Below, piece after piece: positions 8,042 to 16,149 of a DNA stretch of 21,284 nt (the stretch's first letter is position 1; each line of letters opens with the position of its first letter). The stretch covers positions 1-21,284 of the forward strand of contig CAZRXS010000024.1 in NCBI GenBank assembly GCA_964604145.1, read 5' to 3'. The translations under genes were made by a program, and so were the position numbers. Under the pieces are notes generated by a model. The model did not search any database. It was not told the DNA's origin and worked only from the letters and a program-made list of their open reading frames with translations. Source of the DNA: Gudongella sp964604145 (lineage in GTDB: Bacteria > Bacillota > Clostridia > Tissierellales > Tissierellaceae).

Positions 8042-9670
8042 CTATTTACCAACCAATATATTTAAATCCATTAATTGACTTTCCAATTCTAAAAGTCTGT
8101 TTTTTAGAATATCATAATTAGTTTTTAAGAGTTCTTCATCTAAAAAACCATCTGATTTTTCCATAAGTGAAGTAAATTGTGTATAAACATTTTCTAATTC
8201 ATCAGTTATATCTTCCCTCAACACATCTGGCTTAAATTCAAGATCCACATCTACTTCAACCTTGTCAGTATCTATTCTATATCTATTGCCGATTTTAGGT
8301 ATTATAGTTTCAAAGTCAAATTTTTCTTTAATAACCTTTGAAAATATTTCTGCTACTTCCTTTTCGCCATGTACTACAAATACTTTCTCAGGCTTGTTTT
8401 TAAATTTACTTAACCACTTAATCATAAAGCCCTGATCTGCATGAGCCGAAAATCCCTCAAGGTCATATATTTCTAGAGCTACGTCTATTTCCTCTCCCAA
8501 TAATTTGACTTTTTTTGCACCATCTAATAATATTCTCCCTAAAGTACCTTGTGCTTGATAACCAACAAATACCAAGCTATTTTTTTGGTTCCATAAATTA
8601 TGTTTCAAGTGGTGCCTTATTCTTCCTGCAGTTGCCATTCCACTTGCTGAAATAATAACTTTAGGATGGTCTGCTTTATTTAGTGCTATTGATTCTTCAG
8701 TAGTTTTAATATACTTTAAATTCTCAAATCTAAAAGGATTATCACCTTTTAAAATCAGATCTTGTGTCTTATTATTAAATACACCTGAATTTCTTTGAAA
8801 TACCTCTGTTGCAGCAACTGCCATTGGACTATCAATATAAACTGGAATTTTCATATACTCTTCTACTTCATTGTATTCGTAATAATTATTTAATTCATAT
8901 ATCAATCCTTGGGTCCTTCCAACGGCAAAAGAAGGGATTATAACGCTTCCTCCTCGCAATACTGTTTTTTTAATAATTTCAATTAATTTCCCAGTACTCT
9001 CTTTTAAGGGAGGATGATCCCTATCTCCATAAGTAGATTCCATAACGAGGTAATCTGCATAATCTATATATTCGGGTTCAGCAATTATTGGCCTTCCTGG
9101 CATCCCTAAATCTCCAGAAAAAACTAGTTTTATAGTTTTTTCGTCTTCAGTAACCCAAATCTCTAAAATTGAAGATCCTAATATATGTCCTGCATCTCTA
9201 AATTTAAAAGAAATTTCTCCATTTAAATCTATTTTTTGCCCATAAAGATAAGTTTCAAAATATTTAAAACTCTGTTCCGCATCTTCAGTGGTATATAAAG
9301 GCTCGATTGGTTCTAATCCGCTTCTTTTTCTTTTTTTATTTTCCCATTCCGCATCGTATTGCTGGATTTTGGCACTGTCTAAAAGCATTACTTCACTTAA
9401 ATCAAAAGTTGCTTTAGTAGATATAATCCTCCCATTAAATCCTTCTTTGACTAACTTGGGAATTCTACCACTGTGGTCAATATGAGCATGTGTCAACAAT
9501 AATATATCAATATCTGCAGGATTATATGGAAAATCTTTGAAATTTAACTTTTCCAGTTCTTTGTTGCCTTGAAATAGCCCACAATCAATTAAAATATTGT
9601 GTTTATTTGTTTTTAAAAGAAAGTTAGATCCTGTTACCATATCAGCAGCCCCTAAAAAGCTTAAATGCAT
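8042..9670 (-). CDS. MBL-fold beta-CASP metallohydrolase (CPSF73/RNase-type)
   Basis: Predicted zinc-dependent nuclease of the metallo-beta-lactamase beta-CASP family, 542 aa. Metal-binding motifs are HAHIDH (61-66), AGH (160-162), SGDLG (185-189) and ESTYGDR (211-217). The beta-CASP insert runs about 245-370 with SASGMATAGRIRHH. The RMMBL part contains FSAHAD (407-412) and VHGE (433-436). A charged, probably helical tail (about 480-542) extends past the usual domain end. This architecture is typical of RNA-processing enzymes, but it is not RNase J, and a substrate cannot be read from sequence. The start is supported by AGGAGG just before the ATG. It heads an operon with lplA and mltG. Confidence 0.88.
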   Translation of the reverse strand: MHLSFLGAADMVTGSNFLLKTNKHNILIDCGLFQGNKELEKLNFKDFPYNPADIDILLLTHAHIDHSGRIPKLVKEGFNGRIISTKATFDLSEVMLLDSAKIQQYDAEWENKKRKRSGLEPIEPLYTTEDAEQSFKYFETYLYGQKIDLNGEISFKFRDAGHILGSSILEIWVTEDEKTIKLVFSGDLGMPGRPIIAEPEYIDYADYLVMESTYGDRDHPPLKESTGKLIEIIKKTVLRGGSVIIPSFAVGRTQGLIYELNNYYEYNEVEEYMKIPVYIDSPMAVAATEVFQRNSGVFNNKTQDLILKGDNPFRFENLKYIKTTEESIALNKADHPKVIISASGMATAGRIRHHLKHNLWNQKNSLVFVGYQAQGTLGRILLDGAKKVKLLGEEIDVALEIYDLEGFSAHADQGFMIKWLSKFKNKPEKVFVVHGEKEVAEIFSKVIKEKFDFETIIPKIGNRYRIDTDKVEVDVDLEFKPDVLREDITDELENVYTQFTSLMEKSDGFLDEELLKTNYDILKNRLLELESQLMDLNILVGK

Positions 9671-9718
9671 ATTGTACCTCCTAGTATTTTTGTTTTTATC
9701 TTACTTGCACTTAAAATT

Positions 9719-9747
9719 ATTATACCACTAACAAAAAAAGTAAACTA
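9719..9747 (-). promoter_or_regulatory. Extended -10 promoter of the MBL-lplA-mltG operon
   Basis: On the minus strand, TGGTATAAT (9719-9727) is a perfect extended -10 element. The -35 position (9742-9747, TAGTTT) is poor, as is common for extended -10 promoters. The start near 9712 gives a leader of about 40 nt. The poor -35 lies inside the terminator stem of the upstream potD gene. Confidence 0.6.
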
Positions 9748-9769
9748 TTCTTAATAGAAGATTTAGTTT
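9733..9769 (-). terminator. Intrinsic terminator of the pot operon
   Basis: Directly after the potD stop, the minus strand can form an imperfect hairpin: AAACTA pairs with TAGTTT (9764-9769 with 9742-9747), and an inner TCTT pairs with AAGA. It is followed by a run of seven T (about 9733-9739). The stem is AT-rich, so strength is uncertain. Confidence 0.6.
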
Positions 9770-10810
9770 TTATTGAGCGCTTATTATTTCAGTCCAAATT
9801 CTATCATATTCTCCGATTATATCTTTTGGATCCATAAATATCTCTGTGTTCTCTAGCTTTTCATCAGGCGGATATGCTACTTCACTGTTTTGGACTTCTT
9901 CTGGTAATAGTTCAATCGCTTCAGGTATTGGTGATGAATAACCAATATAATCTGCATTCATTGCCGCAATGTCAGGTCTTGTCATAAAGTTTATAAACTT
10001 CTCTGCATCCTCTTTGTTTTCTGCATTCTTTGGTATTACCATTGCATCAAACCATAAGTTAGTCCCTTCTGATGGAATAACATATTTAAGATTGGGATCC
10101 TCTTCGATCATAGCAGCAGCATCACCTGACCAAACTACTGCAATTGAAGCTTCACCACCTAGCATAACGTCTTTCACTTCATCGCCTAAATATGCATATA
10201 CAAGAGGTTTTTGAGCAATCAATTCATTCTTCGCTTCTTCAAGTTCTTCTATATTCCTTGTATTCATTGAATAACCAAGCTTTTTGAGCGCAATTGCCAA
10301 TGTGTCCCTCTGACTATTTAGCATTATAATCTCACCCTCAAATTCTTTATCCCATAAATCTGCCCAAGCTGTCAACTCTCTATCTATCTTTGTTGTATTG
10401 TAAATTATTCCTACTGTTCCCCACATATAAGGGACTGAATATCGATTTTCTGGGTCGTAATATAAATTTAAAAATTTTTTATCAACTCCCTTAATCATAG
10501 GGATGTTTTCCAAATCAATTTCTGATAACAAATTTTCTCTTATCATTCTTTCTATCATATAATCTGAGGGAAAAACTACATCATAACTACTTCCGCCCTG
10601 TTTCATCTTTACATAAAGATCTTCATTTGTAGCAAAAGTATCATATACTACTTTTATTCCTGTTTCTTCTTCAAAAATATCCAGTACATCTGTATTTATA
10701 TACTCCCCCCAATTATATACATTTAGTCTTGGCTTAGATTCACCACAAGCTGTTAAAACACTTGCTAATATTAAAGCAAAAACTAGTGATAAAATTACTC
10801 TCTTTTTCAT
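9770..10810 (-). CDS. potD: Spermidine/putrescine-binding lipoprotein
   Basis: Extracytoplasmic binding protein of the polyamine ABC importer, 346 aa. Residues 1-22 are a lipoprotein signal with LTAC lipobox (Cys22). The mature part begins with the PotD/PotF hallmark LNVYNWGEYI, followed by FEEETGIKVVYDTF and SYDVVFPSDYMI. The AGG-type ribosome site lies in the end of potC, and the gap to potC is 4 nt. It is last in potABCD, as in many Bacillota. Spermidine versus putrescine preference cannot be assigned from sequence. Confidence 0.93.
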   Translation of the reverse strand: MKKRVILSLVFALILASVLTACGESKPRLNVYNWGEYINTDVLDIFEEETGIKVVYDTFATNEDLYVKMKQGGSSYDVVFPSDYMIERMIRENLLSEIDLENIPMIKGVDKKFLNLYYDPENRYSVPYMWGTVGIIYNTTKIDRELTAWADLWDKEFEGEIIMLNSQRDTLAIALKKLGYSMNTRNIEELEEAKNELIAQKPLVYAYLGDEVKDVMLGGEASIAVVWSGDAAAMIEEDPNLKYVIPSEGTNLWFDAMVIPKNAENKEDAEKFINFMTRPDIAAMNADYIGYSSPIPEAIELLPEEVQNSEVAYPPDEKLENTEIFMDPKDIIGEYDRIWTEIISAQ

Positions 10811-10814
10811 TTAA

Positions 10815-11606
10815 CTACCTTCTTTCTTCAATCATTTTTTCTGTTTTCCCACTCCTATAGTTAATTATAAATAGCAGTACTATCATAAAAATAAACATCA
10901 ATGTTGATAATGCATTTATAATTGGGTTAATACCTTTTCTTGCCATTGAATAGATATATATGCTTAAGTTAGAAATTCCATGTCCCGTTGTAAAAAAACT
11001 AATAACAAAATCATCGATAGATAGGGTAAATGCTAATAATGCACCAGTAATTATACCTGGGAGAATCTGTGGGATTATAATCTTTCTTAATGAATAAAAT
11101 GGTGTTGCTCCTAAATCCATCGCAGCTTCTGCTAAGTGAACATTCATCTGCTTTAACTTGGGTAAAATTGACAGAATCACATATGGTACTGAAAAAGTAA
11201 TATGTGCTAGTAACAATGTAATTAATCCAAAGTTTACACGAGCTAATCTAAAGAGAGCCATTAAAGCTACCGCAGTAACAATATCAGGGTTTAGGACTGG
11301 CAAATAATTGAGGTTTAAGATAAGTTTTTTATTTATCCCTCTCATGCCATGTATTCCTATTGCTGCAAAGGTTCCTAGTATTGTAGATATAAAAGATGAA
11401 CTAATTGCAATAATTAAAGTGTAATACAATGCTCTTAAAGCTTCCTTGTTCTTAAATAACTCATAATACCATTTGAGAGTAAATCCATTCCATGTTCCTC
11501 TCAATTTTGAATCATTAAAAGAATAAACAATTAAAATAATTATTGGAGCATATAGAAATAAAAAAATTAAAATTGCATATAGTCTTTTTAAGTACTTATT
11601 TACCAT
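10815..11606 (-). CDS. potC: Spermidine/putrescine ABC transporter permease
   Basis: Inner-membrane subunit of the polyamine importer, 263 aa, with about six hydrophobic segments. It contains the EAA loop EAAMDLGATPFYSLRKIIIP, which docks on the ATPase. The start overlaps the potB stop by 7 nt and has a very strong AAAGGAGGTG site inside the potB end, 4 nt before the ATG. It forms the heteromeric channel with the preceding permease. Confidence 0.93.
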   Translation of the reverse strand: MVNKYLKRLYAILIFLFLYAPIIILIVYSFNDSKLRGTWNGFTLKWYYELFKNKEALRALYYTLIIAISSSFISTILGTFAAIGIHGMRGINKKLILNLNYLPVLNPDIVTAVALMALFRLARVNFGLITLLLAHITFSVPYVILSILPKLKQMNVHLAEAAMDLGATPFYSLRKIIIPQILPGIITGALLAFTLSIDDFVISFFTTGHGISNLSIYIYSMARKGINPIINALSTLMFIFMIVLLFIINYRSGKTEKMIEERR

Positions 11607-12439
11607 AGTCCACCTCCTTTGCCCTCTTTATCTTTATCAAATTTCGAGCTTAAGGCTATCGATATCAGGATAAATACCATCAAGATAATTGACATTGAGG
11701 ATCCAAAATGCCAATCATTTGTGTATCTAAATTGTTGTTCGATAAGGTTTCCTATTAATGTGGATTTATTACCACCTAAAAGGTTCGAAATTACAAAAGT
11801 ACTAACAGCAGGAATAAACACCATGGTTATACCAGTAATAACTCCTGGTAAACTAAGTGGAAATACAACTTTTGTAAATACCATTCTCTTATTAGCTCCC
11901 AAGTCTCTTGCAGCCTCTAATAAGCGGTTATCCATTTTTATTAAAACAGAGAATATTGGTAAAATCATAAATGGTAAAAAGTTATATACCATACCTAGTA
12001 GAACCGTAGTGTCATTATACAATAATTGAACATTATCAAAACCAATGAAGCTTAGGGCCTTGCTTAGTATTCCATTTTTTCCTAGAAGTGTAAGCCAGGC
12101 ATATGTTCTTAATAAAAAATTCATCCACATTGGAATTACAACCAATAAAATCATAATATTTCTTATGCGAGGCTTTTCTTTGCTGATTATGTAAGCTAAA
12201 GGATAACCTAACACAAGACATATGATAGTCGAAATAAGGGCGAGGTTAATTGATTTATAAAGTACATTAAGATATATTGGAGTAAAAAACCTCTTAAAAT
12301 TATCTAAGCTAAAAGAAAATGTTTGGAAGTTTTGACTATCACCCGTCGTAAATGCAAAGTAAGCCACCAACAGCAATGGTATTAAAATAAATGTTCCTAA
12401 CCATAAAAAATATGGATATCCAATGTTTTTAAACTTCAT
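11600..12439 (-). CDS. potB: Spermidine/putrescine ABC transporter permease
   Basis: Inner-membrane subunit of the polyamine importer, 279 aa, with about six membrane segments. The EAA loop EAARDLGANKRMVFTKVVFP is followed by LSLPGVITG. The start overlaps the potA stop by 11 nt, with AAAGGAG 8 nt before the ATG. Assignment as PotB rather than PotC rests on gene order and the PotB-like N-terminus with its longer first periplasmic loop. Confidence 0.93.
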   Translation of the reverse strand: MKFKNIGYPYFLWLGTFILIPLLLVAYFAFTTGDSQNFQTFSFSLDNFKRFFTPIYLNVLYKSINLALISTIICLVLGYPLAYIISKEKPRIRNIMILLVVIPMWMNFLLRTYAWLTLLGKNGILSKALSFIGFDNVQLLYNDTTVLLGMVYNFLPFMILPIFSVLIKMDNRLLEAARDLGANKRMVFTKVVFPLSLPGVITGITMVFIPAVSTFVISNLLGGNKSTLIGNLIEQQFRYTNDWHFGSSMSIILMVFILISIALSSKFDKDKEGKGGGLW

Positions 12440-13484
12440 TTAAGGACTCCTTTCTCATTATATGGATATTATCAGGTGCTATCATCAACCCTACATCTTC
12501 TCCTACTTCTTTTTTAAGGGTGGAATGAACCATCCAAGTAAAATCACCTGTATTTACTTCCATTTCATAATGAACACCTTTAAAAATTATACTATCAACC
12601 CGTCCAATTAAATCAGCTCTATCTAAAACCGTGATTTCCAAATCTTCTGGTCTTATAACTACATCTACCGGTGTATTGTTTCCAAATCCTTTATCTACAC
12701 AGTTAAATAAATGGTTAGCAAAATATACTATAAAGTCTTCTTTCATTTCTCCATCTAAGATATTGCTCTCTCCTATAAATTGAGCCACAAATCTATTTAT
12801 AGGTTCATTGTAAATATCTAAGGGTGTTCCTATTTGCTGAATCTTACCTTTGTCCATAACCACAATTGTATCTGACATTGTAAGAGCTTCTTCTTGATCA
12901 TGTGTTACGTATATAAAGGTAATCCCTACTCTTTTTTGTATGCTTTTTAATTCTACTTGCATATCTTTTCTAAGTTTTAAATCTAATGCACCTAGTGGTT
13001 CATCTAATAATAGAACCTTTGGTTCATTGACAAGAGCTCTTGCTATAGCTATTCTTTGTTGTTGTCCTCCACTTAATGATTCAATATCTCTATTTTCAAA
13101 ACCTGGCAGGTTAACAAGTTTCAGCATATTTGCTACCTTTTTTCCAATTTCCTTTTTTGGGATTTTTTTGATTTTTAATCCAAAAGCTATATTCTCATAT
13201 ACATTTAAATGAGGAAACAACGCATAACGTTGAAAAACAGTATTAATTTGTCTCAAATATGGTGGTAATGTGGTAATATCTTTATCATCAAAATATACAT
13301 TGCCTGCAGTAGGTTTTTCAAATCCACCAATTATTCTTAAAGTGGTAGTTTTCCCACATCCACTTGGTCCAAGTAGAGTTAAGAATTCATTTTGTCTAAC
13401 ATATAAAGATATATTATCTAGAACCACCGTATCATCAAATACTTTTGTAATGTTTACTATATCAATAGCATGCGTTTTTTTCAC
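12429..13484 (-). CDS. potA: Spermidine/putrescine ABC transporter ATP-binding protein
   Basis: Cytoplasmic ATPase of the polyamine importer, 351 aa. Nucleotide-binding motifs are Walker A GPSGCGKTT (39-47), the Q-loop VFQRYALFPH (82-91), signature LSGGQQQR (136-143), Walker B VLLLDEPLGALD (156-167) and the switch THDQEEAL. A C-terminal TOBE-type domain (about 245-351) includes the usual VVIRPED. Translation begins at GTG (13484) with AGGAGGG 5 nt upstream. An ATG two bases earlier is out of frame and meets TGA at once. It is first in potABCD and lies 104 nt after thiI. No clear consensus promoter is seen in that gap, so read-through from thiI is possible. Confidence 0.94.
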   Translation of the reverse strand: MKKTHAIDIVNITKVFDDTVVLDNISLYVRQNEFLTLLGPSGCGKTTTLRIIGGFEKPTAGNVYFDDKDITTLPPYLRQINTVFQRYALFPHLNVYENIAFGLKIKKIPKKEIGKKVANMLKLVNLPGFENRDIESLSGGQQQRIAIARALVNEPKVLLLDEPLGALDLKLRKDMQVELKSIQKRVGITFIYVTHDQEEALTMSDTIVVMDKGKIQQIGTPLDIYNEPINRFVAQFIGESNILDGEMKEDFIVYFANHLFNCVDKGFGNNTPVDVVIRPEDLEITVLDRADLIGRVDSIIFKGVHYEMEVNTGDFTWMVHSTLKKEVGEDVGLMIAPDNIHIMRKESLNEV

Positions 13485-13510
13485 ATTAACCCTCCTTGCA
13501 ATAAATTTGG

Positions 13511-13524
13511 TGGGTGCTTACCCA
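13511..13524 (-). promoter_or_regulatory. Short hairpin in the potA leader
   Basis: TGGGT and ACCCA form a perfect 5-bp stem with a 4-nt loop, 27 nt upstream of the potA GTG and just before its ribosome site. It could be an operator half-site pair or a leader hairpin that tunes potA translation. No riboswitch class is recognised, and the remainder of the 104-bp gap is plain AT-rich sequence. Confidence 0.3.
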
Positions 13525-13588
13525 TATATAAGATACATATATTTTTAAACTAAATAGCAATATAATTCTATCGCAAAAAATTTCTATT

Positions 13589-14755
13589 CTATTTTATATA
13601 ATGTATTTTCATATTATTTATAGCTTCTTTAACTAATGCTTCTCCATCAAGAACCCTCTCCGATTTTTCAATATCTTCTACTTTAGGTTTTGTAAGTGGG
13701 TGCTTTGGTAAAAAAACACTGCAACAATCTTCAAAGGGTATAATGGAGGTTTCAAAAGTCTCAATGTCTTTTGCCCAATCCACTATATCTACCTTGTCCA
13801 TGCCTATTAGTGGCCTTAAAATTGGGATTTTAACCGCTCTATTAATTACATTAATGCTATATATGGTTTGACTAGCTACTTGACCCAAATTTTCTCCTGT
13901 TATCAAAGCATTATAGTTATTTTCTTCACTTAACGTCTCGGCTATTCGCATCATAAATCTCCTGGATATTATAGTCATTTCCTCTTCTAAGCATTTCTTA
14001 TTTATTTCTTTTTGTATTTTCAATAAATTTATGCTATAAATCTTCATTGGTCCAGTGTATATAGATAGAATACTTGCCAGGTCTAATACTTTTTGTTCAG
14101 CCCTTAAGGAAGTAAAAGGATATGAATGAAAATGAAGACCTGAAATTTCAACTCCTCTTTTAGCCATTATAAATCCTGCAACTGGACTATCTATTCCTCC
14201 AGATAATAATAACAATCCTTTGCCATTTGTCCCTATTGGAAGTCCCCCGTAAGCTCTAGTCTTATCGATGTATATATATGCATTTGATTTAATATCTATA
14301 TTAACAAAAATCTCTGGTTTATGAACATCAACAGATAGGTTGTCTACATTATTGAGTATATACCCTCCTACATCCGGAGATACATCTGTTGATTTTAATG
14401 GATAATTCTTGTTCGCTCTAATAGTATCAACTTTAAAAGTTGTAACAGCCCTTTCCCTTAATTTTTCTTTTACAGCAATTAAAGAAGCTTCTCTGATGTC
14501 TTCTATACTATTTGAGGTTCTTATGCATTTACTTATATATATTATACCAAATATTTTTCTTAACTTTTTAATTATAGCATCTTCTTTATTATTTAATCCT
14601 TCAATATAAATTTTCCCCTGTTCCTTATAAATATTATACCCTTCTACAGATTTAAGTGCTCTTCTAATATTTCTTATAAGTTGATCCTCAAAAAACTTCC
14701 TATTGCGACCTTTCAGCATCGATTCCCCAAGACTTATACTAATTACTCTATCCAA
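13589..14755 (-). CDS. thiI: tRNA 4-thiouridine synthetase
   Basis: Activates U8 of tRNA with ATP and inserts sulfur from a desulfurase persulfide to make 4-thiouridine; in some bacteria it also supports thiazole synthesis. The 388-aa protein has an N-terminal ferredoxin-like/THUMP region (to about 165), then the PP-loop SGGIDS (185-190) in the ATP-pyrophosphatase domain. A conserved Cys lies in FEDCCS (344-345). The rhodanese domain of E. coli ThiI is absent, as in Bacillus. Translation starts at TTG (14755) with AGGAG 8 nt upstream, giving the typical N-terminus. The stop of the desulfurase is 4 nt upstream, matching the known nifZ-thiI arrangement. Confidence 0.95.
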   Translation of the reverse strand: MDRVISISLGESMLKGRNRKFFEDQLIRNIRRALKSVEGYNIYKEQGKIYIEGLNNKEDAIIKKLRKIFGIIYISKCIRTSNSIEDIREASLIAVKEKLRERAVTTFKVDTIRANKNYPLKSTDVSPDVGGYILNNVDNLSVDVHKPEIFVNIDIKSNAYIYIDKTRAYGGLPIGTNGKGLLLLSGGIDSPVAGFIMAKRGVEISGLHFHSYPFTSLRAEQKVLDLASILSIYTGPMKIYSINLLKIQKEINKKCLEEEMTIISRRFMMRIAETLSEENNYNALITGENLGQVASQTIYSINVINRAVKIPILRPLIGMDKVDIVDWAKDIETFETSIIPFEDCCSVFLPKHPLTKPKVEDIEKSERVLDGEALVKEAINNMKIHYIK

Positions 14756-14759
14756 TAAA

Positions 14760-15911
14760 TCATCTCCTATTGATTATTGACCTAATATCTTCAACTGATT
14801 CTTTTAAGACTTTAGTAGCAAATTCAACTTGCTCAAAAGTATTCTCATAAGAAAAACAGATTCTAATTGTAGAATCAAGATATTCTTTACCCAAGTTGAT
14901 AGCTTTTAATACATGGCTTTCATTATTCCCCTTAGAACAGCAGGCAGAAGCAGTTGAAACAAATATATCTTTTTCTTCTAAATAGTGCAAAATAACTTCC
15001 CCTTTTGTATCCTTAAAAGATATGCTAAGTATATAGGGTGACCCAGTTTTGTCACTAGGGGAATTTACTTTAATATCATCAATATTTTCACATATAAGCC
15101 TAGTCATATAATCTCTTAATTTAACAATTATTTTTCTTTCATCCTCTGCATTAATTGAAAGCATCTCTACTGCTTTCTTTAAACCAACAATCCCAGCAAC
15201 ATTTTCAGTTCCAGACCTTAAACCTTCCTCTTGATTTCCTCCATAAAACAAGGGTGTAATTTTACTGTCCTTATTTAAATATAGGCCACCTACGCCTTTG
15301 GGTCCATGAATTTTATGACCACTAAAAGAATAACTATCAATATTAAATCTCTTTAACGAAAATTTAATTTTGCCAAATGACTGGACTCCATCTACATGAA
15401 AAAATGGTTTTGAACTAGATTCTGAAATTATACTGCTAATAGCCTCTAAATCCTGGATGGTCCCTATTTCATTATTAACATGAATTATGGAAATAAGAGC
15501 TGTATCTTTTGTTAAAGCATCCTTTAGACTGTCCAAGCAAATTCTACCTTTATCATCATTTTCTAAATAGCTAACACTATAACCTCTTGATTTATAACTT
15601 TTGATAGTATTTAATACTGCTGGATGTTCTATCCTCGTAGTAATAATATGATTTCCTCTTCTAGTTTTTAGCGCTCCTTGTATGGCTAAATTGTTGCTCT
15701 CTGTTCCACCAGAGGTAAAGACTATCTCTTTTTGAGAGACATTAAGAAAGCTAGCAACTGTAGTTCTAGCTTCTTTAACTGCTTTTTCTGCATGTATCCC
15801 TAAAATATGAAGAGATGATGGATTCCCAAAATTATCTTCCATCGCTAATACCATTTCATCTATTACTTCTTTTCTCGGTTTTGTAGTTGCACAATTATCT
15901 AAATAGATCAA
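14760..15911 (-). CDS. Cysteine desulfurase (NifS/IscS family, NifZ-like partner of ThiI)
   Basis: PLP enzyme of 383 aa that converts cysteine to alanine and leaves a persulfide for sulfur transfer. It shows the N-terminal YLDNCATTK motif, the PLP lysine in SFSGHKIHGPKG (about Lys200) and the active cysteine in STASACCSKG (about Cys324). I chose TTG at 15911: AGAGGTGA lies just upstream and the protein then starts MIYLDN, the family norm. The same frame stays open 32 codons further up to 16007, but a good promoter lies inside that extension. Its position directly before thiI resembles the B. subtilis nifZ-thiI pair, so it probably feeds ThiI (inference); a wider Fe-S role cannot be excluded. 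Confidence 0.92.
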   Translation of the reverse strand: MIYLDNCATTKPRKEVIDEMVLAMEDNFGNPSSLHILGIHAEKAVKEARTTVASFLNVSQKEIVFTSGGTESNNLAIQGALKTRRGNHIITTRIEHPAVLNTIKSYKSRGYSVSYLENDDKGRICLDSLKDALTKDTALISIIHVNNEIGTIQDLEAISSIISESSSKPFFHVDGVQSFGKIKFSLKRFNIDSYSFSGHKIHGPKGVGGLYLNKDSKITPLFYGGNQEEGLRSGTENVAGIVGLKKAVEMLSINAEDERKIIVKLRDYMTRLICENIDDIKVNSPSDKTGSPYILSISFKDTKGEVILHYLEEKDIFVSTASACCSKGNNESHVLKAINLGKEYLDSTIRICFSYENTFEQVEFATKVLKESVEDIRSIINRR

Positions 15912-15948
15912 GTTCTCACCTCTTAATAAGTCAAGTTTTCTATATATA

Positions 15949-15977
15949 ATTATATCTGATATCTGACTTAATTTAAA
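15949..15977 (-). promoter_or_regulatory. Promoter of the desulfurase-thiI operon
   Basis: On the minus strand, -35 TTTAAA (15972-15977) and a perfect -10 TATAAT (15949-15954) have a 17-bp spacer. The start near 15942 gives a leader of about 31 nt ending at the TTG start. The other bases between 15912 and 16149 hold this promoter and the terminator-like dyad below; no gene is seen. Confidence 0.55.
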
Positions 15978-16052
15978 CCACAAACATTGATTATATTTTT
16001 TATTCAAAATACAATTCCGATATCTGTAGTATTAAATGCCCATAAGAGAAAT

Positions 16053-16106
16053 AAAAAAGAACACGAACTGCAATTATTGTTCGCATTCAATTTCTACTGT
16101 TCTTTT
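16053..16106 (-). terminator. Compound dyad, probable terminator of the DUF3798 ABC operon
   Basis: On the minus strand AAAAGAACA (16098-16106) pairs with TGTTCTTTT (16055-16063), and nested inside it CGAAC (16079-16083) pairs with GTTCG (16064-16068) around a 10-nt loop. A 14-nt bulge lies on one side only, and a T-rich tail follows (16053-16058). It begins about 44 nt after the last permease stop. The repeated GAACA blocks allow alternative pairings, so an attenuator role is also possible. Confidence 0.55.
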
Positions 16107-16149
16107 CACAAGTATTTAAGGCTAAACCAGTTCTATTCTTTATAAATCT

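Noticed and set aside
12036..12221. 61-codon minus-strand open frame inside potB
   Set aside because: Out of frame within a conserved permease and with no family resemblance.
15912..16007. N-terminal extension of the cysteine desulfurase to an ATG at 16007
   Set aside because: No ribosome site there, a promoter lies inside it, and family members begin with the MIYLDN-like stretch.
16064..16083. CGAAC/GTTCG inverted pair resembling PurR boxes
   Set aside because: The CGAA and TTCG cores are only 12 nt apart, shorter than the usual 16-17 nt, and the site lies after the ABC operon as part of a nested hairpin with a T-rich tail. A terminator explains it better.
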